A stretch of DNA of 37,500 nt from Paulinella micropora (lineage: Eukaryota > Cercozoa > Imbricatea > Euglyphida > Paulinellidae). A model generated the notes under the pieces. The model was not told where the DNA came from, did no database searches, and saw only the letters and a program-made list of their open reading frames with translations. Location: assembly GCA_019918135.1 (NCBI GenBank), contig WBZZ01006438.1, positions 35,001 to 72,500 of the forward strand, in the 5' to 3' direction. Positions 1 through 10,100 of this stretch are shown one piece after another; within the stretch, counting starts at the first letter, position 1; each line of letters starts with the position of its first letter. The translations under genes were made by a program, and so were the position numbers.

Positions 1-844
1 TACCATAACTCAAAAATTAGTGTGATAATTGACAGATATTTAATAGAACTAGACTCGGAGCACTGATTGGTGCATTACAAAATTTCCAGAAACACGGGTG
101 ACGTCAACCGTGACACAAAACGACTTACGACCCAAGAAAAATGAAATAAAACTTGACTGACTCTCAAGAACTTTCAAACCAGGCCAAGAAAATATTAACA
201 CATGAAAACAAAGATGAAGTGATAAGAGAAGTTGAACTGTGACACAAGAAGGCAACGCAAGCAAGACTTGATGTGTGAAATGTTGAATATTGACTCGCAA
301 ATGAAACAGTGACTCAGAGACAAGAGTTGACTCGAACCGAAGTTACTAATATTAATATATAAAGCCAGTGAATTCAAGTTTCTAGGAAACAATAGTTTCT
401 TGTGACTATCAGCCTCCGATGGCACAAACTTGAAAACAAAACAGTAAGCATCAAAACTTGATGAAAAGAGCATCGGAAGGAGCCTCGGAGAAGGAGTCCC
501 AGAAAAGAAATAAAATAACTAAACCGGGTTAAAACGCTGTAAGATATGAAATAGGTCGGCCCAGTGAAGAGACTCCTAACAAGAAAGACAAGAGGAAAAA
601 TTTTCCCAAACACTGATGGCTGGCATTAAAATATATAATCTATGCAGAAGCGCTGAAGTAAATGAAAATAAAAATAATGATAGTATACTACTGAGATAAT
701 TTTACAGGGATAAGCAGCGGTTGATTTTTTTATTAAGAAATAGTTATTTAATGATAGTTTCATATATAGTTATAGAATAAAAACAGCTAAAGCTAGAACG
801 TTTGAAAATGAAGAGGCAACTGCGGCGAAAGAATCAGTAAACGT
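1..844. other. AT-rich flank, no gene recognised
   Basis: I see no supported gene here. The short open frames on the minus strand have no recognisable motif, no splice context and a composition expected of AT-rich noncoding DNA. The segment ends where the first copia LTR begins with TGTAATG. No clear target duplication of that LTR was found. Confidence 0.5.
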
Positions 845-1132
845 TGTAATGTGCTATTAATAACCGTTACTCCACCTAGTCAATTTTACAGGTAATTTGG
901 ATTGTCTTAGTCATAGGCAGGTTCATAGGCCGGACAGTTATTAATACCTTTATTACTGACAAGGACACTTTCTAGAGTATTCGCGAATCATAGTCTGGAA
1001 TGCCTAGAATCAAATGAGTATTACCATTCCGAGTGTTAAGGTCATTACATTTTGTGTGACCCAAAGTTATTAAAAGTCTTTTCTTCGGTTAGCTTCCCTA
1101 AACTCTGCGTTTGAGAGATAAATTACGTTGGT
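845..1132 (+). repeat. 5' LTR of copia element A
   Basis: This direct repeat matches 7987-8288 over nearly its whole length and starts TGTAATGTGC. It differs from the 3' copy by a few substitutions, small indels and the absence of about 20 bp found at about 8225-8250 in the 3' copy. The gag ATG follows within a few bases of its end, so the leader and primer-binding region are very short or overlap the LTR end. The exact inner boundary is uncertain by several bases. Confidence 0.88.
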
Positions 1133-1133
1133 T

Positions 1134-2931
1134 ATGAGCCTTGACAAGGAGGCAAGCGTGCCGAAGCACGTATTGAGTCAAGTCCCCATATTCGAGGGCG
1201 ATGACCAAAGCTTTTGGCCTTGTCAAGCAAGTTTCAGAAGCACATGCAGGGGGTATCTGTCCACGTGGCAGAGATGGTATCTGTGGCATTGGCTGATCCA
1301 GCAAAAGCCAAAAAGGATTTTCCTTACAATGACTCTTGAGGCAAGGGCTAAGGCGGCAGAAGACTTAGAAGAGCCCGACTCGCCCATAAGTGATAGTGAG
1401 GAAGATGAAGAGTCAGACACCTCTCAGAGAGGAAGACTGAGACCCCAGACACAGAAAGAAGATCACAAACAACCAGAAGATTGGGATAAAATGACAGCAG
1501 AACAAAAGAGAGAGTGGAAAGAGAAAGAAGCGAGGAAGAGGAAAGACTAAGTAGAAAACAATATACAAGAAGAAAGACAGCTGTCCGCAAAGAGAAGAAA
1601 TATTATGAAAGGATGAAAACTTTGCAGTTATGTCTGTCTGTGGCCTTTTCTAAAGACAATTTATCTAATTTCCTGCGAACACAGAAGACGAAAGGACCCA
1701 TTGAAGAGTTGATAGCAGTAAGAGATCAGTGGGGATGCATTTCCGGAGCAGGTAGGTACATGTTAGAGGAAGAGTTTGAGAGAACGAGGCCAAGGGCAAG
1801 CGTGAGGTATATAGACTGGCTAAATGAATTTCTCGCAAAGAAAATTCAGCTTGAAAGGTTACGTGGGACGCCATTTTCCGATGAGGAAGCAAAGAGAAAG
1901 CTATTTAAGAAATTGCGCTACCATCCAGCCTTCGGGGATAAATTTCAGGTGGACCACTATGATCTCCCTGCCAGACTAAGACCAAATTTCTCGGAATTAT
2001 GCGAAGCATCTAAAGAAAGATGGAAAATGTGGGAAGAAAAAGAAAGACGTAATAGATTCCGTGAAAGAAAAGCTCAAATACGCAAACATAACAACAGGAA
2101 GTCTCGGGATTGCAAGCAGCAGCAAGAGACCAATATCCTAATGGATAACAAAAAGAGAGGGGAGACAATAAACCGGGACCAAAGACAGCTCCAAACTGGA
2201 CACTCAAAGTCACGTGTTTCGGATGTGATGCCAAAGGCCATACCATGAGATATTGCCTGGTGATTTCGGAAAAGTTCCGCAAAGAAGGAAAAATGAAGCG
2301 GAATCAAACGGAAGACAAGACCACAGAACAAGAAAAGAACGAACAAAAGAACAATTACAAGAACAAAAAGAAACCCTTTCATAAGAAAAAGAAAGCACTC
2401 AATCTGATAACAACCGACAACGACAAAAACGAAAACGAACAAAGTGACTCTGGTACAAACGTTGCTTTAATCCATATGGGAAACACTTATGATATCGATA
2501 AGAGCGATGATGATGAGGAGGAAAGCGAAAAAGAGGATGAGCAACCAAGCTCACCTCCCCACGAACCTACAAGTCCCCAAGCCCTTTTGAACGATACAAA
2601 GACCACACCTAGGGTAGGGAATAGACGTAGTGAGAGTGGAGAAGGACGGGAAGTGCGGTTAGTATCGGCCACCCTACGAGGTCCCTCCTCACTACGGGGA
2701 GAAGGCAAGGAAGTGCGGTTAGTATCCGCCACCTCACGATGTTCCCCAATCATCCCTAACCCTAACGAAACTCCTTTGAGGCTTGAGAGTTCTTACGGAG
2801 TCACGCCTGACACGAAATGCGCAGGAATAAACAGACGCAAAAAACCGTGTAATGTTTCCGTTGAAAAATCAAAAGGAAAGGGAGTATACGAAAATCACGC
2901 GAAACGATTATCTTATGCGAGGTACTGCTGA
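1134..2931 (+). pseudogene. copia A gag polyprotein (frameshifted)
   Basis: This is the nucleocapsid precursor of the retrotransposon. Reading starts at the ATG just after the LTR. The stretch 1134-1550, then 1514-2248, then 2245-2931 lie in three frames and together make one gag. A CX2CX4HX4C zinc knuckle (C-F-G-C then H then C) is encoded at 2215-2256, spanning the second frame break. It is followed by a lysine-rich tail and an acidic Ser/Glu stretch. About 66 bp is imperfectly duplicated in tandem around 2630-2745, giving two EVRLVSAT segments. The first 100 codons contain compensating shifts relative to element B. The gene is inactive as written. Confidence 0.8.
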
Positions 2932-3721
2932 TATCACGCAACACAAGACCCAGATTACCCGGAATTGGATTTGTCAGTAAGTCCCGTGTTGCGTCCCCCC
3001 AAATCTCCTTACTACCCTGACGAACGAGATCTTAAAGCTGCGGCATTGGAAAAGTCTCATAAAATTTCGCAAAGACTCGTTTTCGGGGAATTTGCAACTT
3101 TACGTGACACCAAAATTTCCACAAGTCCACAAGTCTCGCAAAATATTCCGCAACCACCACATAAAAAAAAGTTAGCAAACATAATCCATTTTCTAGTCAG
3201 CGGACCGGCCAGAGCAAAGAAAGGAGCGAAGAGAGTGGAGTGGATGAGAGAGGGCAACGACTGGAACCCACCTCTGCCAACAAGTTCGGTAACCAAGTAG
3301 GTCCCACCTCACAACAAATCCAAATCTCTAGTTCTAGACCAATCACAGCACTCCCACCAACACAAACAACAAACACGCAACCCATCAACCCTCCCGTCAT
3401 CACCTTCAAAAATATAAATGAAATAGCTAAAACGTTGATGAATGAGTGCGTGAGAGGAATGAATGGAGAAGTGATGCGTGTTGTGAGTGGCGAGCTAGAG
3501 AGAGATGACTTTTTAACTGACATTGTAAGAGCAATAGAAGGAGTGTACTTGGACAGAGCAGTCAGACAGAGTCCCATCACTACACCTCCACAAATCACAG
3601 AAGAGGGAGAAGGTGAGGGTAGAGGAGAGGGAGAACTAGAGACAGAAACAGAGACAGAGACAGAAAGGGAGACAGAGCACGTATTGATACATGTGAGAAA
3701 AAGAGTGATGAAAAGAGAGAC
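2932..3721 (+). pseudogene. copia A gag-pol linker region (broken coding)
   Basis: Two overlapping open stretches (2965-3300 and 3240-3725) in different frames encode a hydrophilic Pro/Thr/Gln-rich then Glu/Thr-rich segment. The last part is a run of ETETETE-type repeats just before the protease. No catalytic domain is visible. Its position between the zinc knuckle and the protease, and a matching low-complexity segment in element B, suggest it is a linker of the polyprotein rather than a separate gene. Confidence 0.55.
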
Positions 3722-4153
3722 ATGACAGTACAGGATAGTGGAGCAAGCACAGACATATCATGCAGAGAAGACAGATTGATGGATGTCGATGAGATAGACC
3801 CGGTAGAGCTACTGAAAGGTAATGGAAAGAGGGAGTTGAGTAAGTCAGGAAGAGCTAGGCTGACAGTGATAGATGGGAAAGGAAGGCCTAGAGCAGTAGA
3901 AAAGAAGATGTTACTCGACACTACCTTGCCAGTTAGCATAGTCTCCACAGGACAGATGGACCACAAACACAACAGATCAGTCATCCACCAAAACGGACAG
4001 TTAGTAATACTCAAACACCCCATCCACATTAACGAGAGTGATATATTAGTGAGGGGGATGTTAACTAAAAGTATGATATATAGATGGGATGACGAATATG
4101 ATGAACCATTGAAAGTCAACGAAAGATATGATCCTTTCGCGACAAGGGGGTAG
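3722..4153 (+). pseudogene. copia A aspartic protease domain
   Basis: This is the retroviral-type aspartic protease that processes the copia polyprotein. The catalytic triplet lies in VQDSGAS, with the Asp codon at 3734-3736. It is followed by the conserved segment ending in IVSTGQMDH and HQNGQLVILKHP, which is also present in element B at 12480-12560. The frame opens with an ATG overlapping the preceding frame, consistent with a frame break in a once continuous gag-pol rather than a separate gene. It closes at 4153, before the integrase zinc finger. Confidence 0.8.
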
Positions 4154-4269
4154 AAGGGGAGGGAGGCCCCACAAATGACAACAAAAACGAGATAAGTAAG
4201 CACGAAGATAAGAGAGAGAAAGAATTACACGTAGATATAATATTATACGAAGCTTACCCCAGAACCTAG

Positions 4270-5347
4270 AAAGATAGGAATCAAGCTTTTTCACTATGCC
4301 TGTGGGCATTATGGGTTAACAAAGATGCGCCTATTGGCAAAAATTCTGAACATTAAGTTAGTTAGTGACGAGAGTGATGTGAGATTCTGCGAATCTTACA
4401 TGATAGGAAAGTCTAAACGTTTGCCACGTTTTGCAGTTAATACGATAGAAAGAGCCCAAAAGCCAGGTATAATCCTACACATAGACACATCAGGACCGTG
4501 GGCAACTAGATCAATAGGTGGTAAACGGTATAAATTTTCAGTCACCGACGACTACTCACTATTCATTCTTGACTTTTATTTAGCCCATAAGAATGAGCTT
4601 GTAGATTGTTTAAAACAAGCTGTAGCCTTTTATGGGAGACAGACAGGAAACAAAGTCAAAGAAATTCGCGCAGATCAAGAATTCGATATTCCGGAGGAAG
4701 TCATAAAGTGGTGGAAAAATATTCGCTTCATTTGGAAAACTTCCGCGACAAACGATAAAGACGGGAATCCTATTGCGGAAAAAGTGAATGATATTACGGC
4801 GGGGCCTGCACGAGCAATGAGATGTCACGCTAAATTACCGCCGCAATTCTAGGCAGAATTAGAACACGCAGCCACAACCATTCACAACATACTACCGGCA
4901 ATTCACGGGGAACGCAAAGGAATCTCGCCTTATGAACAGCTGTTAGGCAGAAAACCAGCACTCTTTCACTTAAAACCAATAGGATGCATGGGTGTGTTAC
5001 ATGTACCTAAGACTAAAGTGCGGAAGGGAGAGTACAGAGGGAAAAAGGTGATGCTAGTTGGATATGATCTATTTCGGGAATTATACCGCGTATGGGACGG
5101 TAAGAAGATAATTTCCGGAGTGAGAGATGTGAGATTCAATATTCACAAAATCTGTAAACAAGCTCATCCTCCTAAACTGGTGTCGTGGGATAATGATGAC
5201 TCTGAGGGGGAGAATGAGAATGAGAGCGAGCAACCACACACATCTCCGCAAGCGTCACCACCCCAGTCACCACCTCACCTAAGTCACCGCACAACGTCAA
5301 CAACGACCACCCAACAACACAATTTGATGAAGCTGAGGGGGAGATAG
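4270..5347 (+). pseudogene. copia A integrase (nonsense mutation)
   Basis: This is the rve-type integrase of the copia element. An HHCC-like start is visible (H-Y-A-C-G-H at about 4289-4310, C in RFCESYM near 4390), but the second Cys of the CXXC pair appears to be lost. The catalytic triad is D in LHIDTSGPW (about 4480), D in IRADQEF (about 4670) and E in IAEKVND (about 4775). TAG at 4850-4852 interrupts the frame where element B has TGG (FWAE), a simple W-to-stop change. The same frame then reads on to 5347, including the GCMGVLHVPK segment and a C-terminal YRVWDG stretch. Confidence 0.82.
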
Positions 5348-6908
5348 AAAATGTTGATGTCGATGTGAATGAGAATGAGCACGCATATGAAAATGAGCAT
5401 GTGGAGAAGAATACACTGGATCACAAACATACACGCCTACACACAAGTCCAGAGCCACATTATCCACAACAATCACCCACAGAGCACAAGATCAAACCAC
5501 AAGAACATGAAAATGAACAAGATCCAACAGATCCACTAAAAATACATGAAAGAAGAGCATACGAAGAAAAATCACCACCATCTAAGGGATTAACGTGGGA
5601 GCGGAGTCAGAGAGTAACGGAGAGTAACATAATCCCCGGTAAAAGGCAGCGCAAAGCAGTAGAGAGATTTACCCCTAGCAATGAGCCCAAGAGAGAAAAG
5701 AGAGAGGCTCAAGAGCTGAAGGGATTAACGTGGGAGCAGAGTCAGAGAGTAACGGAGAGTAACATAATCTCCGGTAAAAGGCAGCGCAAAGCAGTAGAGA
5801 GATTTACCCCTAGCAATGAGCCCAAGAGAGAAAAGAGAGAGGCTCGAGAGCTGATAGGTAAGGTAGTAAGAGTGCCAGCGCGCGCATGGGGAGATGGATG
5901 GGCGAAGAAAAAGTACGGTGTGGGATGGGAGAGCATAGTACTACGGGTAGGGGTAGTCAGCAGAGTGAGTGACCCCAGAGATAGACTCATAGTAAGAGAC
6001 AGACCTCAGCCCACCCACATAGTTAAGTTTGAAGACGAAGAAGAACGGATGTTGCATTCGGAAATCCACAAATACTCCGTGAAAGATCCCGAATACCCGT
6101 TGCAAAGTCCCGCTAACATGTTTTTATGCGATGACCGTATGGTGGCAGATGAGATTCGTAATTTTTATTTGTATGTAGACGTCAGAGTACCCAAAGATGT
6201 CATAGAGGCAGGTTTGACAGCTAAAGATGTTTTAGAAGGTATGAAAGCAGAACTAAAAGCTCTTCAATCCTTTAACACATACACATGGGTACCCCATAAG
6301 GAGGCAAGCAAGGCAGGAGTTAGTAAGATAGTAAGATTAACATGGGTTCACAAAGTAAAGTTAGATGAGAACGGGAAAAAGTTCATAAAGTCTCGTTTAG
6401 CTTTACGGGGAGATATGTTAGAACCCGGTGTTAGCTATAACCCAGATCAGCTCTTTGCCGCGCACCATTCACTTTTATTTCTCGCCAAACTATCTGCCTG
6501 GCACAGACACAAACTATACGGCATAGATTTTAAAAATGCATACCTGAATGCTCGTATGAATGGCCCTGTTTATGCATATGCGCCAGAGAGTGTAGACAGA
6601 GAAGGGCATGAGGGGATGATATGGCGTATAGATGGTGCCTTATATGGCGCACCTCAGGCAGGAAGAAGATGGTATGAGATCTTAGCACCCAAGTTAGAGG
6701 AGCTAGGTTTTAGACTGCTAGATTCTGGTTTATGATGTTTGTAGGGATATTTCATGTAGATGACTTGTTGTTCACCGCACCAAACAAGCAAGCATATGAG
6801 CGTTTTGCGTCCGCACTAGAAGAAGTTTAACATTTCCCGCTCAAAAGACTCGGTATAGCCCGTGAATTCAAAGGAATAGAGATAGAGCAATCGAACGGGA
6901 AAATAATT
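5332..6908 (+). pseudogene. copia A reverse transcriptase (frameshift and stop)
   Basis: This is the RNA-directed DNA polymerase. After a frame change near 5320 the reading runs to 6735. It carries the N-terminal RT marker SFNTYTWVP, the active-site segment LYGIDFKNAYLNA and the LYGAPQAGRRWYE motif. A frameshift near 6733 moves to the frame with the catalytic FHVDDLLFTA (about 6749-6778). That frame meets a TAA near 6828 and then continues toward the RNase H domain. The 5' part contains a perfect-register 135-bp tandem duplication (5586-5855). The gene is inactive as written. Confidence 0.85.
5586..5855 (+). repeat. 135-bp tandem duplication inside copia A pol
   Basis: Two consecutive near-identical 135-bp units (5586-5720 and 5721-5855) keep the reading frame and encode two 45-residue copies beginning GLTWE(R/Q)SQRVTESNI. 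The unit is single in element B (near 14050), where the related text is SLTWEQSDRITTANI. The duplication is therefore specific to element A or its subfamily. It precedes the RT domain, in the integrase C-tail/RT connector. Confidence 0.88.
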
Positions 6909-7718
6909 TTGCATCAGCGAAAATATCAGCAGCAGATACTAAAAGAAGTAGATTACGATTCTGCTAAACCCGTCAGTACTCCAGCGCAAGAACATTTCAC
7001 GGAACTGTCAGAATCAGCCAGCTTGCGAAAATTTTCAATTCCTAGTTTAGTTGGTCGCTTGCTATTTCTCGCGAAGATGACAAGACCCGATATAGAGCAA
7101 GCACTAAATTCGGCAAGTGTCATGCAAACTATCGATAAGGGAATAACTTATGCGATGTTAGGCAGAATCTTTCGTTATTTATTTAACTCTTATCGAGGTT
7201 TAGCTTACCATGAGCCTAAGTCAGAGCAGGAAGGGCAAACCTATCCACAACTTTCCATGTGGCCCGACGCGGCTCACAAAGTTTATAAGAAAACAGGGAA
7301 GTCCCGCACTGGATTCGTGATCCTATGGGGCAGCGATCCAGTTGCATGGTTATCAAAGCGACAGAGTCGCATCGCCCTAAGTTCCAATGATGCTGAAATA
7401 TTTGCACCGACTGAGTGCATTAGAGAGGGACTTGCGCTAAAACACATCACACAAGAACTAAACATAGCCCAAAAGAGCCCGATAGAATTATTTGAGGATA
7501 ACTCTCAAACAATCTTAGCGGCAGAGAGGGGTATGTCAGGTAATAGAACTAAACACTTACCTTTAGAATTACACTTTATGCACCACCTACAGAGAGACGG
7601 TGAGATTAAGTTTGTAAAAGTTGGTACGAAGAAGCAGATAGGTGATGTAATGACAAAATATTTACCAAAAGAACAATTCGAGTATTTACTTAACAAATTT
7701 ACGGTAAAGATCGAGTAA
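6909..7718 (+). CDS. copia A RNase H domain (3' end of pol)
   Basis: This is the open 3' part of pol, 269 codons. It contains the copia connection segment (MTRPDIEQALN), then RNase H with the WPDAAHK, SRTGFVILWG and WLSKRQSRIALSS segments. The usual terminal text follows, with NRTKHLPLELHFMHH and a VGTKKQIGDVMTKYLP tail. These are standard landmarks of Ty1/copia pol C-termini. It begins by readthrough from the broken RT, so the ATG at its start is not the native start. It ends 268 bp before the 3' LTR. Confidence 0.85.
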   Translation: MHQRKYQQQILKEVDYDSAKPVSTPAQEHFTELSESASLRKFSIPSLVGRLLFLAKMTRPDIEQALNSASVMQTIDKGITYAMLGRIFRYLFNSYRGLAYHEPKSEQEGQTYPQLSMWPDAAHKVYKKTGKSRTGFVILWGSDPVAWLSKRQSRIALSSNDAEIFAPTECIREGLALKHITQELNIAQKSPIELFEDNSQTILAAERGMSGNRTKHLPLELHFMHHLQRDGEIKFVKVGTKKQIGDVMTKYLPKEQFEYLLNKFTVKIE

Positions 7719-7986
7719 TTTCGGGATTTGCATGTCCACTCACTTATGTTTGCTTTGAGTGTTTTGTGCAGTTTGTTGCTTGTTGCAGCAGCTTTGTTTT
7801 GCGCATTTAATTGGGGATAGCCTCGCGGCTGCCGACCTCGCGTGGTAGTCGTCGATCCTCTATGCATGTATATAGATGCATAGAGGATGACCTTCGGGTT
7901 ACCCATAACTGATCCTCACCACTATTTTTTCATATTACACACTGGCCACTAATATAGCCTATGACTTGCGACTAAGGGGGAGCGCT
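7719..7986 (+). other. copia A 3' untranslated region with hairpin and polypurine tract
   Basis: This is noncoding sequence between the RNase H stop and the 3' LTR. A perfect 13-bp inverted repeat (7855-7867 with 7876-7888, loop of 8) lies in the middle. The purine-rich tract ending at 7986, directly next to the LTR, is the expected primer for plus-strand synthesis. No gene is seen. Confidence 0.75.
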
Positions 7987-8288
7987 GTAATGTGCTATTA
8001 ATAACCGTTACTCCACCTAGTCAATTTACCGGTAATTTGGATAGTCTTAGTCATAGGCAGGTTCATAGGCCGGACAGTTATTAATACCTTTATTACTGAC
8101 AAGGACACTTTCTAGAGTATTCGCAAATCATAGTCTGGAATGCCTAGAATCAAATGAGTATTACCATTCTGTTAAGGTCATTACATTTGGTGTGACCCAA
8201 AGTTATTAAAAGTCTTTTCTCGGTTATTCTTTACCCTTAGCGAGGTAGCTTCCCTAAACTCTGCGTTTGAGAGATAGATTACGTTGGT
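7987..8288 (+). repeat. 3' LTR of copia element A
   Basis: This is the direct repeat of 845-1132, starting TGTAATGTGC. It includes an approximately 20-bp segment absent from the 5' LTR. The outer end is placed where similarity to the 5' LTR stops (shared ACGTTGGT, then divergence), so it could be off by a few bases. Confidence 0.88.
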
Positions 8289-8774
8289 AAAGAGTCACGA
8301 AATACAAGTGTCACTCAACACAAAAATATATAGAAAACAATTCGCACTGATACAGAGGACAGGATCATACGCTATACTATGGCAGTCTGGACAGTCTCTG
8401 TGCGTTGACAACAAACCCATTTTCACCACGTTGGACAGTTAACTTCGAGTTACTATTTAAGTCGTAATAATGATTAACTTCCATGCGCATTAATATTTTA
8501 CTAAGTCATAATTAGGAGTAACCGTAATGGATAATTCAAGTCAATTGTGCACGTTACGTTTTTACCATTCTGCACCGGACCATATCATTGAGTATCAGTT
8601 ACTGTTAGTCACGCACTTAGTTTAGTTAGCTCTCTTGCAGTTCAGTTCTGCGTTTATGGCTTCAGATTAAAGTGGCTGTGAGCAGCCTGGCTTTTAACAA
8701 AGTCTCCCGGCAAACCGCATTGTGAAAGGTAGGGTAAGGTCCGTGTGTGACCGGTTTATACCTAATCATCGGTC
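8289..8774 (+). other. Probable 5' LTR/leader of copia element B
   Basis: This is noncoding sequence between the 3' LTR of element A and the gag ATG of element B. By position it should contain the 5' LTR of B, and the junction before the ATG (GGTC then ATGAGCC) resembles that of element A. With no second copy in the window, the LTR limits cannot be proven. Only weak similarity to the A LTR is visible. Confidence 0.45.
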
Positions 8775-10100
8775 ATGAGCCGTTGGGAAAATGGTTCATC
8801 ACAGCAATACACGAACTGGAAACAGTTCTTATCTCACGTACCCGTCTATGACGGTGTCACTGAACATCTTCAAGGATTTTACTACCAGCTAGAGGAATAT
8901 GCTTACGGTATCAGTACAAAACTCGGGGATATGGTGAAAGATGTATAATTTCTCGATGAGGATGCTGCAAAGAAAAAGTACGGTTGGGATTTAGATCGTA
9001 TGAGAGCAGCAGAGGAGGCAGAAGAACCAAGAGAACCGATTGAAGAAGATTCGCGAGATGTGAATGACGAAAGTGAGGAAGAAGACAAAGGAGACGGAAC
9101 CTCATCAACATCATCACGCACAAGACGACAAGAACCAAAGAAGAAGACACTAGAGAAGCCGAAAGAGTGGGCGAAGTGGAGTAATATAATGAGCAGAAGG
9201 TAGCTTGGGAGGAAAAAGCGAAGAGACGAGCGAGACGATCATAAACGAGAGCAGCGAAAAGCATACACAGTGTGACTAAGAGAGCGTACAAAAGGGAGCT
9301 GAAATATTTGCAGCGATGTAAACTATTTCAGCTACTAATAACTACTGCTTTCTCTAACTACAAAGTCGTCGCATATCTCAGAAGCCGAAACGCTCAAGAT
9401 CCGTTTGCTAAAGTCGGCATTGTCAAGAGAAAATACGGACAAATTTCCGAAGCAGCGAGATAGCTGGAAAAAAAGAAGTTTAGAGAGAGAGCGCCTAGGC
9501 AGACCGAAGACGTAGATGCCTGGCTAACCAGGTACCTACTAAAGAAAGAGTGGCTAGAAAAGCTAAGAGGAGAGACGTTTGAAGAGGACGAATCAACAAA
9601 ATGGTTGCTCGAAAAGCTAAGTACTCACCCTTCCTATGGTGTTAAATACGTTGCTGAGCATTATCTTATGGCACCAGCCGTGCGACCCAAGCACAACGGT
9701 ATAGTTGAGGCAGCGAGAGAGGTTTACGTGCTTTGGGAGGCAACCAACAAGCAGAAGAAGTATGAGAAAGGAAAGCATAGTGAAAGAGCAGAAGGAGAAG
9801 GAGCAGCGTTATTGCTAGCAGACGAGGGAGAAGGAGTGGGAAGAGCAAGTATAAACAGAAAGGTGGACACGGGGGCAAGCATGATGGGGCAGTGACAGAA
9901 CAAAAGGAATGGTGGTTGACTGCAGTTTGTTATAACTGCAATGAAACTGGACACACTAAACGCTTTTGCCTTAAGCTCGCTAAGTCTAGCAGCTCCCGTC
10001 GTAGCCAGAAGTCCCACAACACCGCCCCTCCCAAAAGGGAAACCCAAAACAAAGGTAGTAAGTTCATAAGAAAAAGGATATTAAAGGGGTGACTCGTATA
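8775..10100 (+). pseudogene. copia B gag (multiple stops and frameshifts)
   Basis: The gag of element B starts at the ATG of MSRWENGSS and is open only to 8948. Homologous fragments follow at 9000-9203, 9272-9463 and 9605-9895, separated by stops and frame changes. The fragments match element A gag in outline: an acidic hinge, then a charged helical region with LEKLRGETF. A CX2CX4HX4C zinc knuckle (C-Y-N-C, H, C) is encoded at 9928-9969. Nonfunctional as written. Confidence 0.78.

Larger units (their letters stand above)
845..8288 (+). mobile_element. Ty1/copia LTR retrotransposon A (full length, decayed)
   Basis: The element is bounded by two closely similar direct repeats (845-1132 and 7987-8288). 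The internal domain order is gag with a CCHC zinc knuckle, aspartic protease (DSGAS), integrase, reverse transcriptase (HVDD) and RNase H, which is the Ty1/copia (Pseudoviridae) order rather than Ty3/gypsy. A purine-rich tract, AAGGGGGAGCG, lies directly before the 3' LTR. Coding is broken by several frameshifts and by at least two in-frame stops (4850-4852 and near 6828), so this copy is not autonomous. The similar LTRs suggest a fairly recent insertion compared with the amount of coding damage. Confidence 0.93.

Noticed and set aside
49..613. Several minus-strand open frames of 79-92 codons
   Set aside because: Hydrophobic, Phe/Ser/Leu-rich translation of AT-rich DNA, overlapping one another, with no motif or splice context.
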